A stretch of DNA of 64,000 nt from CADEDH01 sp965216205 (GTDB lineage: Bacteria > Actinomycetota > Acidimicrobiia > Acidimicrobiales > SZUA-35): assembly GCA_965216205.1 (NCBI GenBank), contig OZ244139.1, positions 3,720,001 to 3,784,000 on the forward strand. Direction: 5' to 3'. A program made the translations under genes and the position numbers. This document shows positions 9,507-19,107 of this stretch, in pieces; position 1 is the stretch's first letter; each line of letters opens with the position of its first letter. The notes below the pieces were generated by a model that saw only the letters and a list, made by a program, of their open reading frames with translations, did no database searches and was not told where the DNA came from.

Positions 9507-9585
9507 GGTGAACTCCAGTCAGAGATGAGCGGGCGAGCGGTGCTTCGTCTGCAACGCGTGTTCAGATGTCTTCAGATAGTAGGGA

Positions 9586-10731
9586 TCAGCCGACGGCGCC
9601 GGCGGCTCGAAGCGAGGCGATGTCGTCGGCGACCCAGCCCCAATCGGCGAGGATCTCGTCGGTGTGCTGGCCGGGATCGGGCACCGGGCCCTGGACCTCG
9701 CCGGGGGTGCGGCTGAACCGGGGCGCCGGGCCGGGTTGCACCACGCCTTCCAGCTCGATGAACGTTCCCCGCTTCGCGTTGTGGGGATGGTCGGGCGCTT
9801 CGGCCATCGACAGGACGGGGGCGAAGCACACGTCGGACCCCTCCATGATCTCGCACCACTCGTCGCGGGTCTTCGACAAGAACAGCTCGGTGAGGCGCAT
9901 CTTGTGCTCCGTCCACCGGGCCCGGTCGTTGCGGTTGGGGATGTCGTCCTCGGTCAGACCGAGCTTCTCCAGCAGCTCCGCATGGAACTTGCCCTCGATC
10001 GATCCGATCGAGATCCACTTGCCGTCGCTGCATTCGTAGGTCCCGTAGAAGTGGGCGCCCGAGTCGAGCATGTTCGAGCCGCGCTCGTCGCTCCATGAAC
10101 CGGAACCGTGGATGCCGTAGATCGCGCTCAGCAGCGAGGCGGCCCCGTCGACCATCGCCGCGTCGATGACCTGCCCCTGCCCGGAGGTGCGGGCCTCGAT
10201 GATGCCGGCGCACACCCCGAACGCCAGATACAGCGCACCGCCACCGAAGTCGCCAACGAGGTTCAAGGGCGGCACCGGTGGGCCGCCGGCGGTGCCGATG
10301 GCGTGGAGCGCACCGCTCAGGGCGATGTAGTTGATGTCGTGACCCGCGGCGTGGGCGAGCGGGCCGTCTTGACCCCATCCGGTCATGCGCCCGTACACGA
10401 GGCGCGGGTTGCGGGCGAGGCACACGTCGGGACCGAGGCCGAGCCGGTCGGTGACTCCGGGGCGGAACCCCTCGATGAGGGCGTCGGCCTGCTCGACGAG
10501 GGCGAGCACCACCTCCACCCCGTCCGGGTTCTTGAGGTCGACGCCGATCGAGCGGCGACCCCGGTTCAGCACGTTGTACTTGCGGCCCCGGTCGATGCCG
10601 AGGTCGGCGGGAGCGAGCCGGTCGACCCGGATGACCTCGGCCCCGAGGTCGGCGAGCAGCATCGCGCACATCGGACCCGGACCGATCCCGGCGAGTTCGA
10701 TCACCTTCACACCATCGAGTGGTCCGCTCAT
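9586..10731 (-). CDS. CoA-transferase family III / alpha-methylacyl-CoA racemase-like
   Basis: 381 aa CaiB/BaiF family protein. The N-terminal GVKVIELAGIGPGPMCAMLLADLGAEVI block is diagnostic. A later NPRLVYGRMTGWGQDGPLA block holds the His-poor substrate cleft seen in racemase-like members. Such proteins either move CoA between acids or epimerise 2-methylacyl-CoA, as needed for branched-chain or sterol side-chain oxidation. Start ATG 10731 (MSGPLDG) has AGAGGC upstream; the frame is open to 10782 but that would approach the divergent gene. Confidence 0.88.
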   Translation of the reverse strand: MSGPLDGVKVIELAGIGPGPMCAMLLADLGAEVIRVDRLAPADLGIDRGRKYNVLNRGRRSIGVDLKNPDGVEVVLALVEQADALIEGFRPGVTDRLGLGPDVCLARNPRLVYGRMTGWGQDGPLAHAAGHDINYIALSGALHAIGTAGGPPVPPLNLVGDFGGGALYLAFGVCAGIIEARTSGQGQVIDAAMVDGAASLLSAIYGIHGSGSWSDERGSNMLDSGAHFYGTYECSDGKWISIGSIEGKFHAELLEKLGLTEDDIPNRNDRARWTEHKMRLTELFLSKTRDEWCEIMEGSDVCFAPVLSMAEAPDHPHNAKRGTFIELEGVVQPGPAPRFSRTPGEVQGPVPDPGQHTDEILADWGWVADDIASLRAAGAVG

Positions 10732-10784
10732 CGTTGCCTCTTTCTGCGTTCTGTCTGCTCTTCTCTGCGCGGTCAACCACAAGT

Positions 10785-10790
10785 TAGGGT
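10785..10790 (+). promoter_or_regulatory. Putative -10 box (TAGGGT), leaderless start
   Basis: TAGGGT lies 6 nt upstream of the ATG at 10797 in a 65-nt gap between divergent genes. No ribosome binding site is visible. Confidence 0.5.
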
Positions 10791-10796
10791 CTCGGC

Positions 10797-11894
10797 ATGC
10801 GAGCAGCCATTCTCAGAGACGGTGCGATGGTGGTCGACGAGATCGACGATCTGAGCCCGGCGCCGGGCCAGGTGCTGGTGGAGACGGTCGCCTGCGGGAT
10901 CTGTGGCAGCGACCTCCACACCGTCGATCACGCCCACGAGATGGTCGAGGTCGCGCTCGATGGTGGAAGCTCCACGTTCACGTTCGACCCCGACCGCGAC
11001 CTGGTGATGGGCCACGAGCTGGCGGTACGGGTCCTCGACGTCGGCGACGGTGTCACCGGTGTCGTGCCCGGCGCCGAGGCGGCGGCGATGCCGATGCTCA
11101 ACGCCGACGGTCGGATCGCGGTGCCGGGTTACGACAACGACTACCCCGGTGGCTATTCGGAGCGGATGCTGCTCGACCCCGGAGCGCTGCTGCCGGTGCC
11201 CAACGGGCTCGACCCCCGACTCGCAGCGCTGACCGAACCGCTGGCGGTCGGCCTGCACGCCGTCAACCAGTCGTCGATCGGTGAGGCGGCGGGCGGCACC
11301 TCGAACCGCGACACCACGAGGCGGCCGGCGATCGTCATCGGGGCCGGCCCGGTCGGGCTGTCGGTCATCGCCTCGTTGGCCCTGACCGGCACCGAGCCGA
11401 TCGTGGCGTCCGATTTCTCCCCTCGTCGCCGTGCCCTGGCCGCCGAGCTCGGCGCCCACGTGGTGCTCGATCCCGGCACCGCCACCGATCGCCAGGCCGG
11501 GTTCGAGCAGGCGGTGCAGGCCCTGTCCGACGAGGGTGCGCTCGACGACGGCGCCCCACCGGTGGTGTTCGAGGCCGTCGGGGTGCCGGGCATGATCGAC
11601 ATGGCGATGACCGGCGTGCCCCCGGCGAGCGAGTTGGTGGTCGTCGGGGTGTGCATGGAGCACGACTCGTTCCGCCCGATGATGGGCATCTTCAAGCGGC
11701 TGACCGTGAAGTTCGTGCTCGGCTGGTCGCCCGACGAGTTCGCCCAATCGCTCCGGAACCTCGCCGAAGGTCGTATCGACGGCACCAAGCTCGTCACCGG
11801 CGAGGTCGGCCTCGACGAGGTGCCCGCATCCTTCGCCGCGCTCGCCGACCCGGAGGAGCACGTCAAGATCCTGGTCCGCCCGAACGGTTCGTGA
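10797..11894 (+). CDS. Zinc-type alcohol dehydrogenase (MDR family) without structural zinc loop
   Basis: 365 aa medium-chain dehydrogenase. The N-terminal GroES-like domain has the catalytic-zinc ligands Cys in CGICGSDLH and GHE in MGHELAV. The nucleotide domain carries a Rossmann motif (VIGAGPVGLSVIASL). The four-Cys structural zinc loop normally found after the GHE motif is missing; the region reads AAAMPMLNADGRI. This resembles threonine- or sorbitol-type dehydrogenase relatives. The alcohol substrate is unknown. Confidence 0.85.
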   Translation: MRAAILRDGAMVVDEIDDLSPAPGQVLVETVACGICGSDLHTVDHAHEMVEVALDGGSSTFTFDPDRDLVMGHELAVRVLDVGDGVTGVVPGAEAAAMPMLNADGRIAVPGYDNDYPGGYSERMLLDPGALLPVPNGLDPRLAALTEPLAVGLHAVNQSSIGEAAGGTSNRDTTRRPAIVIGAGPVGLSVIASLALTGTEPIVASDFSPRRRALAAELGAHVVLDPGTATDRQAGFEQAVQALSDEGALDDGAPPVVFEAVGVPGMIDMAMTGVPPASELVVVGVCMEHDSFRPMMGIFKRLTVKFVLGWSPDEFAQSLRNLAEGRIDGTKLVTGEVGLDEVPASFAALADPEEHVKILVRPNGS

Positions 11895-11928
11895 CCACCG
11901 GCCACAGCGACGCTGATCGGCCGCGTGC

Positions 11929-12318
11929 TCACCGGAGCGGGGCGGCACGCAGCGTGTAGAGGTCGGCGTCGAGGAGGATCGTTCGCACAACCCAGATGTG
12001 GAGGACGACGCTGGCCACGAGGAACCCGATCGAGAGCGACACGATGAACCCGCCGCGCCGTCCGGTCACCCGCCAGACCCCGTAGGCGACGAGCCCCAGC
12101 ACCACGCCGGCGGGGAGCACCAGCAACGCCACGATCGGCACGACGAACCACGGTCCGGGGATCACGCCGGTGCCGGCGGAGTGGTCGAGCACGTCGAACT
12201 TCAACCATGTGTAGGCGATGCCGCTGACGAAGTTGAAGGCGACGACGAAGGCCGAGAAGACGGCCAGGACGATGGTCGCCGTTCCCTTCGCCACCACCGC
12301 GATGCTTCTGGTCGTCAC
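11929..12318 (-). CDS. Small membrane protein of unknown function
   Basis: 129 aa with three or four predicted transmembrane segments (about 8-30, 55-83, 92-112) and no recognised domain. GTG start 7 nt downstream of a TAGTCT -10 box on the minus strand. It converges with the dehydrogenase gene and lies downstream of ileS with about 100 nt between. No function can be proposed. Confidence 0.65.
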   Translation of the reverse strand: MTTRSIAVVAKGTATIVLAVFSAFVVAFNFVSGIAYTWLKFDVLDHSAGTGVIPGPWFVVPIVALLVLPAGVVLGLVAYGVWRVTGRRGGFIVSLSIGFLVASVVLHIWVVRTILLDADLYTLRAAPLR

Positions 12319-12325
12319 GGCCGTG

Positions 12326-12331
12326 AGACTA
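12326..12331 (-). promoter_or_regulatory. Putative -10 box (TAGTCT), leaderless start
   Basis: TAGTCT on the minus strand is 7 nt upstream of the GTG at 12318 and would make a leaderless transcript for the small membrane protein. Confidence 0.45.
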
Positions 12332-12417
12332 CTGGGGCGGGCTCGGCCGACTGGGTCGGACCGACCTGATCGGGTGGACCCGATCGGGCCGCGGATCGGG
12401 CTGGGTCAACCCGTTGC

Positions 12418-15400
12418 TCAGCGAGGAACGAGCCAGAACGTCAGGCCGAGGTCGGCCTCGTGCTGCGGAGCGGTCGCGGAGCCGGGGGGCCGATCGCCCG
12501 GATCGAAGGAGCCGGGATCGTGGTCGACGACCTCGATCGCGAGCACCGCGTCGGCCACCTCGTTGCGATGGTCGTGCAGGGCGTTGGCCATCTCCCCCTC
12601 CGCAACGATGTGCAGCCGGATCCGGTCGCTGACCTCCAGCCCGGCGTCCTTGCGGGCGGTCTGGATCAGGCGGATGGCTTCTCGAGCCAGACCAGCGCGA
12701 CGGAGCTCGGTGGTGATGGTGGTGTCGAGGGCGATCGTCAGGCCGTTCTGGCTGATCACCGCCCAGCCGATGCGAGGGACCTCGCTGAGCGTGACCTCAT
12801 CGCCGGTGATCTCGGTCGGCTCGCCGTCGACGTCGACGGTGGCCGAGCCGGTGGCCCGGATCGCCGCCGCCAGCTCGGCAGGGTCTGCGGCGACCACCGC
12901 CGCGGCCGCTTGTTGGGTGCGGGATCCGAACCGCTTGCCGAGGGCCCGGAAGTCGGGCTTCACCTCGAGCTCCACCACCTCGCCGGCTGAGCCGAGCGGC
13001 TCGATCCGGCCGACGTTGAGCTCGTCGGCGACCTCGGCAGCCAGCTCGTCGGAGAGGCGACGACCGCCCGGTAGAGCGAGCACGGCCCGAGCCAGCGGCT
13101 GGCGGATCTTGATCTTGGCGGCTTGGCGGACCGCTCGGCCGGCCTCCACCGCCTGGCGGGCCAACACCATGTCGGCTCGGAGGGTCTCCGCCACCGACGG
13201 AGCGCCCTGCCCACCGGCATCGCCGGTCGGGAAGTCGGCCAGGTGGACCGACATCGGCGCGTCGCCGTGGGCCGGCTCGAACCCGGGCACGACCGCGGCT
13301 CGCCACACCCGTTCGGTCACGAACGGAACGAACGGTGCCAGGAGTCGGGTGGTCGTGTCGAGGCAGGTGTGGAGGGTGCTGAGAGCGGCTGGATCGCCGG
13401 CCCAGAACCGGGCGCGACCCCGGCGGACGTACCAGTTCGAGAGGTCGTCGATGAACTGGGCCAGGGCCCGGCCGGCGCCAGCGGTGTCGAAGTTCTCGAG
13501 TTGGGTGTCGACCGCTGTGGCGACGTGATCGAGCTCGGCCAGCACCCACCGGTCGAGCACGGGCCGTTCGGCCACCGGGCCGGCGTCAGCGTGTGACCAG
13601 TCGGACGTCGAGGCGTAGAGCGTGAAGAAGGCAGCGGTGTTCCAGTAGGTGAGCAGGACCCGCCGCACGATCTCCCGGAGCGGCTCGTCGCTGATCCTCC
13701 GGGCCGACCACGGCGATCCCGAGCAGAGCATGAACCAGCGGAGCGCGTCGGCGCCGTGAGCGTCCATGAGCGGCATCGGTTCGAGCACGTTGCCGAGATG
13801 CTTGCTCATCTTGCGACCATCGGCGGCCATGATGTGACCCAGGCAGACCACGTTCTCGTAGGACGACCGGTCGAACACCAGCGTCCCGACCACCATGAGC
13901 GTGTAGAACCATCCCCTGGTCTGGTCGATGGCCTCGCAGATGAACTGAGCCGGGTAGGAATCCTCGAACTCCTCGACGGAGCCGGGCCGGTGGGGGTAGC
14001 CGAGCTGGGCGAACGGCATGGCCCCGGAGTCGAACCAGGCGTCGATCACCTCTGGCACCCGGGTGGCGGTGCCGCCACAGGACGGGCAGGGGAACGTGAT
14101 CTCGTCGATGAAGGGACGATGGGGGTCGAGATCCGAGAGGTCGCGCCCGGCGAGGCGGCCGAGGTCGGCTCTCGACTCGACCCACGTGTGGTGCTCCCGA
14201 TCACAGATCCACACCGGGAGCGGGGTTCCCCAGTACCGGTTGCGGGACAGCGCCCAGTCGACGTTGTTGGCCAGCCAGTCGCCGTAGCGACCGTGCTTGA
14301 TGTGATCCGGGTACCAGTTGGTGCGCTCGTTCTCCTGCTCGAGCTCGGCGATCCGCTCTGTGGTCCGGATGTACCACGACAACTGGGCGTAGTACATGAG
14401 GCGGGTGTGGCAACGCCAGCAGTGGGGGTAGGGGTGGGCGTGGTCGACGCTGCGAAGGAGCAGGCCCCGCCGGTCGAGGTCCGCCATCAGCGCCGGGTTG
14501 GCGTCGGTGAAGAACATGCCACCGACGAGCTCGACCGACGGCTCGAAGTGCCCGTCGGGGGTGATCGGGTTGACCACCGGCAAGTCGAACCGGCGGCACG
14601 CGGCGAGGTCCTCGGCCCCGAAGGCCGGGGCGAGGTGGACCAGGCCGGTACCGTCCTCGACGGTCACGTAGTCGGCGGTGATGACCACGTGGGCGTCAGG
14701 GACGGGTACCAGGTCGAACGGCGGCACGTAGCCGACCTTCTCGAGCTCGGCGCCGGGCAGGAGCGCCAGCACCTCGACATCGGCGACGTCGGCCGCTCCG
14801 TGTTCGGGGATCGGCGACGCGTCACCGGCCTGCTCGTCGTCGGCGACGTCGGTGCCGAGGACCGAGGACACCAGCGCTTCGGCGAGCAGGAACGTGCCGC
14901 TGCCGGTCCGGACGATCGCGTAGGTGATCTCGGGATGGACGGCCACCGCGGTGTTGGAGACCAGCGTCCAGGGCGTGGTCGTCCACACGAGCAGCTCCAC
15001 GTCGGCGATTCCCGCCACCTCGCCGACGACGGGGAACCGAACGTAGACCGAGGGATCGATCACGTCCTCGTAGCCTTGCGCCACCTCGTGATCCGACAGC
15101 CCGGTGCCGCACCGCGGGCAGTAGGGAGCCACACGGTGGTCCTGGGTGAGCAGGCCCATCTCGGCGATCCTGGCCAGCGCCCACCACTCGGCTTCGATGT
15201 AGTCGGGGGCCATCGTCCAGTAGGCGGCGTCGACGTCGACCCAGTAGCCCATTCGCTCGGTCATGGCGGTGAAGTCGTCGACGTGCCGCTGCACCGAGCG
15301 GCGACAGTGCTCGTTGAACGTCTCGATCCCGATCCGCTCGATGTCCGGCTTTCCCGCCAGCCCGAGCTCCTTCTCGACCGCGATCTCCACCGGCAACCCG

Positions 15401-15678
15401 TGACAGTCCCACCCTGCCTGGCGAGGCACGTGGTAGCCCTTCATCGTCCGGTAGCGGGGGAAGACGTCCTTGAAGGCCCTCGCTTCGACGTGATGCGTGC
15501 CCGGGTTGCCGTTGGCCGTCGGTGGCCCTTCGTAGAACGACCACCGTGGACCGTCGGCGGTGCGGGCGACGCTGGCCGCGAAGATGTCGTTGGCGGCCCA
15601 CCACTCGAGAATCTCCTGCTCCATCGCCGGCAGGTCGACGTGTGTGGGCAGCGACGTGAAGTCGTGACGATCGGGCAC
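12418..15678 (-). CDS. ileS: Isoleucyl-tRNA synthetase
   Basis: 1086 aa class I synthetase that charges tRNA-Ile. The HIGH-equivalent GTHH is at about 60-63, in GPPTANGNPGTHHVEARAFKD. KMSKH begins at about 623 (nt 13798-13812). The long C-terminal domain and sequence style match the longer, eukaryote-like (type 2) bacterial IleS group. Mupirocin tolerance is a known property of that group but is not shown here. GTG 15678 is chosen because GGAG lies 6 nt upstream (15685-15688); the frame stays open to GTG 15753. Confidence 0.97.
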   Translation of the reverse strand: MPDRHDFTSLPTHVDLPAMEQEILEWWAANDIFAASVARTADGPRWSFYEGPPTANGNPGTHHVEARAFKDVFPRYRTMKGYHVPRQAGWDCHGLPVEIAVEKELGLAGKPDIERIGIETFNEHCRRSVQRHVDDFTAMTERMGYWVDVDAAYWTMAPDYIEAEWWALARIAEMGLLTQDHRVAPYCPRCGTGLSDHEVAQGYEDVIDPSVYVRFPVVGEVAGIADVELLVWTTTPWTLVSNTAVAVHPEITYAIVRTGSGTFLLAEALVSSVLGTDVADDEQAGDASPIPEHGAADVADVEVLALLPGAELEKVGYVPPFDLVPVPDAHVVITADYVTVEDGTGLVHLAPAFGAEDLAACRRFDLPVVNPITPDGHFEPSVELVGGMFFTDANPALMADLDRRGLLLRSVDHAHPYPHCWRCHTRLMYYAQLSWYIRTTERIAELEQENERTNWYPDHIKHGRYGDWLANNVDWALSRNRYWGTPLPVWICDREHHTWVESRADLGRLAGRDLSDLDPHRPFIDEITFPCPSCGGTATRVPEVIDAWFDSGAMPFAQLGYPHRPGSVEEFEDSYPAQFICEAIDQTRGWFYTLMVVGTLVFDRSSYENVVCLGHIMAADGRKMSKHLGNVLEPMPLMDAHGADALRWFMLCSGSPWSARRISDEPLREIVRRVLLTYWNTAAFFTLYASTSDWSHADAGPVAERPVLDRWVLAELDHVATAVDTQLENFDTAGAGRALAQFIDDLSNWYVRRGRARFWAGDPAALSTLHTCLDTTTRLLAPFVPFVTERVWRAAVVPGFEPAHGDAPMSVHLADFPTGDAGGQGAPSVAETLRADMVLARQAVEAGRAVRQAAKIKIRQPLARAVLALPGGRRLSDELAAEVADELNVGRIEPLGSAGEVVELEVKPDFRALGKRFGSRTQQAAAAVVAADPAELAAAIRATGSATVDVDGEPTEITGDEVTLSEVPRIGWAVISQNGLTIALDTTITTELRRAGLAREAIRLIQTARKDAGLEVSDRIRLHIVAEGEMANALHDHRNEVADAVLAIEVVDHDPGSFDPGDRPPGSATAPQHEADLGLTFWLVPR

Positions 15679-15809
15679 GCGGAACTCCGGTGATGACGAG
15701 ACGGGTGGGCGGGACCACGGGCCGAGCCGGCGATCCGGCGACGAAACCGCCACCGGCGCGGCGAGGGGCCGAGCGGTCTACCGGCGGTCCAGGTTACCTC
15801 GGCGTCCGG

Positions 15810-17213
15810 TCAGCAGCCGATGCCGAGCCAGACCGGGATGTCGCGCGGGGTGCCGGCCACCGCCGCCGTGCCGCCGACGTTGAACTCGGCCGAGCCGCCG
15901 CCGTCGAACTTGATCAGGTCCTCGTAGCCGGCGGCGGTCGCCCAGTCGACGAGCTGGGGAACCGTCAGCGACGCGGTGCCGCCGAAGATGAGCCGCTTGG
16001 TCTCGTGGTCGATGGCCACGAACGTGTGCCGGTACGTCTGGTAGGTGTAGGGGTCGTTGGCGACGTCGGAGCTGAAGTCGGGGTCGCGCTGCCCGTCGAT
16101 GATCAACGGGATCCCGGCGGCTGCCCACACCCACTCCGAGGGGTCCACCCGCTCGTTCGGCTCGAGGTCCCGCAGGTACGGGGAGGTCTCGGCCGATGCG
16201 TGCCACGACTCGATCACCGTTCGGCCGTTGTGGTAGGCGACGCTGTTGAGGCGCGTGTGGTGAGGCCCGAGCGTCTGGCCCGGCCACACCTCCACCACGC
16301 TCTTCGGCGACGGGTCGAACCGCAGGCCGAACACGCCGCGGTCGGTGCGGTCCGATGAGCCCTTGGCCCCTCGGCCATCCACGATGCCGATGCCGAGCAC
16401 GCCGGGGTTGGCTCGATCCTTCTCCGCCGGCACCAGCCAGTTCCCGTTGATCGAGGCGACCGAGCACCGGTTCACGCCGGTCTCGAAGACCGGCCTCGTC
16501 AGGTCGACCTCGACGCCGCTGATCGACCCGCTGCCCCAGGTGACCCCGATCGACTTGTAGCCGTTGGCCGACATGGTGGCGCTCGCCAGCGGCACGAGCT
16601 TGGCCTCCTGGCACGACGACACTGCGGCCGACTCCGCAGGGTAGATGCTGTGACAGGTGTCGGTGAGCCGCAGGTACTCCTTCAGCTCGGCGAAGTTGAC
16701 CATCATGTCCCACCGGGTGAGGGCGCCCGAGCTGAGGAGCCCGGTCCAGTAGTCGCGACCGCCGGCGTCCGGCGTGCGACACAGCACGTTGCCGTACACC
16801 AGGTCGACGTACTGGGCGTGGCTGAGGTTGCCGTAGCGGGCGACGAACTCGTCGCTCGTGGCGAACTGGAAGGCGAGGGCGGACAGCGAGGCGCCGTTGG
16901 CCCTGGTCCTGGCCCAGTAGTCGAAGCCACCCTGGTCGGGTTGCCGGAGGAAGAAGGCCTGGTAGAGGCGCCACACCCGGGCGTGACCGGCCGAGTACGC
17001 CACCTGGCCACCGAAGTCGGCGGCCGGTGCGGCGATCGCGCAGGCGTTCGCCTGGGGCGTCGAGTTCACGATTGCGGCGGCGACCGCGGCGTCGACCGTC
17101 GGACCGGCTGTGCCGTCGACCGTCGTCGTGCTGTCGGCGGCAGCGGGGGTCACCAGGGGCTGGACGCCGAGGACCACGGCCAACACGATGAGGATTCGGG
17201 CGAACGTTGCCAT
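15810..17213 (-). CDS. Secreted DUF4214 + phosphodiester glycosidase (NAGPA-type) protein
   Basis: 467 aa with an N-terminal signal peptide (LIVLAVVLGVQPLVTPAAA). Two DUF4214-like repeats span about 60-165 (YQAFFLRQPDQGGFDYW and LVYGNVLCRTPDAGGRDYW). DUF4214 is found in S-layer and surface exoproteins. The C-terminal half matches the phosphodiester glycosidase/NAGPA domain: GINGNW-like SINGNWL, GIVDGRG, and the closing KFDGGGSAEFNV. A role in trimming phospho-linked sugars outside the cell is plausible but unproven. ATG preceded by GGAAGG. Confidence 0.82.
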   Translation of the reverse strand: MATFARILIVLAVVLGVQPLVTPAAADSTTTVDGTAGPTVDAAVAAAIVNSTPQANACAIAAPAADFGGQVAYSAGHARVWRLYQAFFLRQPDQGGFDYWARTRANGASLSALAFQFATSDEFVARYGNLSHAQYVDLVYGNVLCRTPDAGGRDYWTGLLSSGALTRWDMMVNFAELKEYLRLTDTCHSIYPAESAAVSSCQEAKLVPLASATMSANGYKSIGVTWGSGSISGVEVDLTRPVFETGVNRCSVASINGNWLVPAEKDRANPGVLGIGIVDGRGAKGSSDRTDRGVFGLRFDPSPKSVVEVWPGQTLGPHHTRLNSVAYHNGRTVIESWHASAETSPYLRDLEPNERVDPSEWVWAAAGIPLIIDGQRDPDFSSDVANDPYTYQTYRHTFVAIDHETKRLIFGGTASLTVPQLVDWATAAGYEDLIKFDGGGSAEFNVGGTAAVAGTPRDIPVWLGIGC

Positions 17214-17337
17214 GGCGGCCTTCCGGTGGGGTCGCGGCGCGAGGACGTGTGAACTCGCGGTATCGGCGCCCGACGGCCGGCCCTTGAGCGGGCTGTGGCA
17301 CCGGTAGGTGGTAGTGACCGGGCGAGATCGGCTCGGC

Positions 17338-17343
17338 TACCGT
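17338..17343 (+). promoter_or_regulatory. Putative -10 box (TACCGT), leaderless start
   Basis: TACCGT lies 6 nt upstream of the ATG at 17350. No ribosome binding site is present. This supports ATG 17350 as the start. Confidence 0.45.
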
Positions 17344-17349
17344 CGCGAC

Positions 17350-18399
17350 ATGCTGATCGAACGGATCGAATCGAAGTGGATCGACGCCTTCGCCGCGACA
17401 TTCGAGATGTGCGGCGTCGGCTCGGGCGACGTGTGCGCCGTGCTGTCGGAGAGCCAGAGTCGGGAGATCAATGTTCAGCTCAGCGAGCTCGCCCTGCAAC
17501 GGCTCGGGGCGCAGGTCTTCCACGTCCGTATCCCCACGCCGGCCCAGACCGCCCCGGTGCCCATCCGATCCACCGGGGCGTCCGACGCGATCGGCGGGAT
17601 CCAGCCGGTGATCGCGGCGCTGGCGTCGTCGACGCTGGTGGCCGACTGCACCGTGGAGGGTCTCCTCCACGCCCCCGAGCTGCCGGCGATCCTCGGCGAC
17701 GGCGCCCGGGTGCTGATGGTGTCGAACGAGCATCCCGAGCTCCTCGAGCGCATGCGGCCCGATCCCGCGCTCGAGGAGCGGGTGAAGCTCGGCACGAAGA
17801 TGCTCCGGGCGGCGGAGACGATGACGGTTACCTCCCCGGGCGGGACCGACCTCACGATCGACGTGGCCAAGGCACCCGCCGGTTCGAGCTGGGGCTACAC
17901 GGCCCGCCCGGGGACGATCGCCCACTGGCCGGGCGGGCTGTGCCTCTGCTTTCCCGCCGCAGGCTCGGTCAACGGCACCCTCGTGCTCGACCACGGCGAC
18001 GTGAACCTCACGTTCAAGCGGTACATGGAGTCGCCGGTGCGGCTGACGATCGTCGACGACTACATCACCGACATCGAGGGCGACGGGCTCGACGCCGCCC
18101 TCATGACCAGCTACTTCGAGGCCTGGGGCGACAAGGAGGCCTACGCGGTGTCGCACGTGGGTTGGGGCATGAACACCGCGGCGCGGTGGGACGCGCTCAC
18201 CATGTACGACAAGTCACAGGTGAACGGCACCGAGCTTCGGGCCTTCGGCGGCAACTTCCTCTACTCGACCGGCGCCAACGAGGTGGCCGGGCGACACACG
18301 CTCGGCCACTTCGACCTGCCGATGCGGCGCTGCACCGTCGCGCTCGACGGTACCGATGTGGTGACCGACGGGGTGCTCCAGGGCGACCTCGCCCCCTGA
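17350..18399 (+). CDS. Peptidase M29 / 2,5-dihydroxypyridine dioxygenase (NicX)-like protein
   Basis: 349 aa protein of the leucyl aminopeptidase (M29)/NicX superfamily. Expected features include acidic and His metal ligands late in the chain (ARWDALTMYD, HTLGHFDLPM) and the central TVTSPGGTDLTIDV block. Known members are thermophilic aminopeptidases and the iron dioxygenase that opens 2,5-dihydroxypyridine in nicotinate breakdown. Which activity applies cannot be told from sequence and no other nicotinate gene is nearby. Start ATG 17350 agrees with the -10 box; the frame is open to 17308. Confidence 0.72.
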   Translation: MLIERIESKWIDAFAATFEMCGVGSGDVCAVLSESQSREINVQLSELALQRLGAQVFHVRIPTPAQTAPVPIRSTGASDAIGGIQPVIAALASSTLVADCTVEGLLHAPELPAILGDGARVLMVSNEHPELLERMRPDPALEERVKLGTKMLRAAETMTVTSPGGTDLTIDVAKAPAGSSWGYTARPGTIAHWPGGLCLCFPAAGSVNGTLVLDHGDVNLTFKRYMESPVRLTIVDDYITDIEGDGLDAALMTSYFEAWGDKEAYAVSHVGWGMNTAARWDALTMYDKSQVNGTELRAFGGNFLYSTGANEVAGRHTLGHFDLPMRRCTVALDGTDVVTDGVLQGDLAP

Positions 18400-18469
18400 C
18401 CGGCGTCTGCGTCGCGGACGGGTGTGCCGGGCTGCTGCGGTGCGCCGTCCGGATCGACATGGCGTGGCC

Positions 18470-18475
18470 TAGTGT
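18470..18475 (+). promoter_or_regulatory. Putative -10 box (TAGTGT), leaderless start
   Basis: TAGTGT lies 8 nt upstream of the ATG at 18484, with no ribosome binding site between. Confidence 0.45.
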
Positions 18476-18483
18476 TGTCGGCC

Positions 18484-19044
18484 ATGAACAACTCGGCATC
18501 CCGGCTCGTGCTGATGGGCCTCGGTATCGGCACCGTGCTCGCGCTGCTCGGCTGGCTGGCGTTCGGCTTCTTCGGGATCCAGGCGGCCTTCACCGACACC
18601 GAGGTCGACGAGGGCGGACCGGTGTTCGCCAGCGAGGCCGAGGAGGCCGAGTTCGACGAGGCGATGGAGGAGGCGGAGGCAAACCCCACCGAGACCGACG
18701 AGGACATGCCGGAGACCGAGGCCGAGGCCGAGATCGTGACGGTCGCCAGCGGGACCTTCACCGGGGTGTCCCGCTACGACGTGTCCGGCGACGCCCTGGT
18801 GCTGAACGACGGCACCGAGCAGCGATTCCTCCGCCTCGAGAACTTCGAGTCGTCGAACGGTCCGGATCTGAACGTGTACCTGCGGGCCGAGGACGGGAGC
18901 TTCGTCGACCTCGGTGACCTGAAGGGCAACATCGGCGACCAGAACTACGAGATCCCGACCACGGTCGATCTCGAGGTCCACAACAAGGTGGAGATCTGGT
19001 GCGTCCGCTTCGACGTGGAGTTCGGGAACGCCGTGCTCAGCTGA
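18484..19044 (+). CDS. Membrane-anchored DM13-domain protein
   Basis: 186 aa. One N-terminal transmembrane helix (about 8-30) is followed by a Glu-rich linker. A DM13 domain spans about 85-186 (SGTFTGVSRYDVSGDALVL, GPDLNVYLRAE, and the family end VEIWCVRFDVEFGNAVL). DM13 domains are thought to bind a redox cofactor and act in extracellular electron transfer or cross-link chemistry. The conserved Cys of WCVRF is kept. ATG 18484 fits the -10 box; an upstream in-frame ATG at 18424 has no signal. Confidence 0.82.
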   Translation: MNNSASRLVLMGLGIGTVLALLGWLAFGFFGIQAAFTDTEVDEGGPVFASEAEEAEFDEAMEEAEANPTETDEDMPETEAEAEIVTVASGTFTGVSRYDVSGDALVLNDGTEQRFLRLENFESSNGPDLNVYLRAEDGSFVDLGDLKGNIGDQNYEIPTTVDLEVHNKVEIWCVRFDVEFGNAVLS

Positions 19045-19073
19045 GCCGGGCTGCAAGGCACTCGGCCCGGCTC
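19043..19073. terminator. Bidirectional terminator-like hairpin
   Basis: A perfect 9-bp inverted repeat GAGCCGGGC / GCCCGGCTC (19043-19051 and 19065-19073) lies between two convergent genes, overlapping the stop of the DM13 gene. No T-tract follows, as is usual in very GC-rich genomes. Confidence 0.55.
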
Positions 19074-19107
19074 CGCTTGAGCCGAACCAGGTCGAGCGGC
19101 CCGCCCG

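Noticed and set aside
8079..9716. A 545-codon plus-strand frame opposite the long acyl-CoA dehydrogenase
   Set aside because: It is a shadow of the dehydrogenase gene on the other strand, with the usual Arg/Leu/Val/Gly/His bias and no family match.
15778..18156. A 792-codon open frame on the minus strand across the glycosidase and M29-like genes
   Set aside because: It is antisense or out of frame to two genes with clear domains, is Arg/Gly/Pro-rich and has no domain. It arises from high GC.
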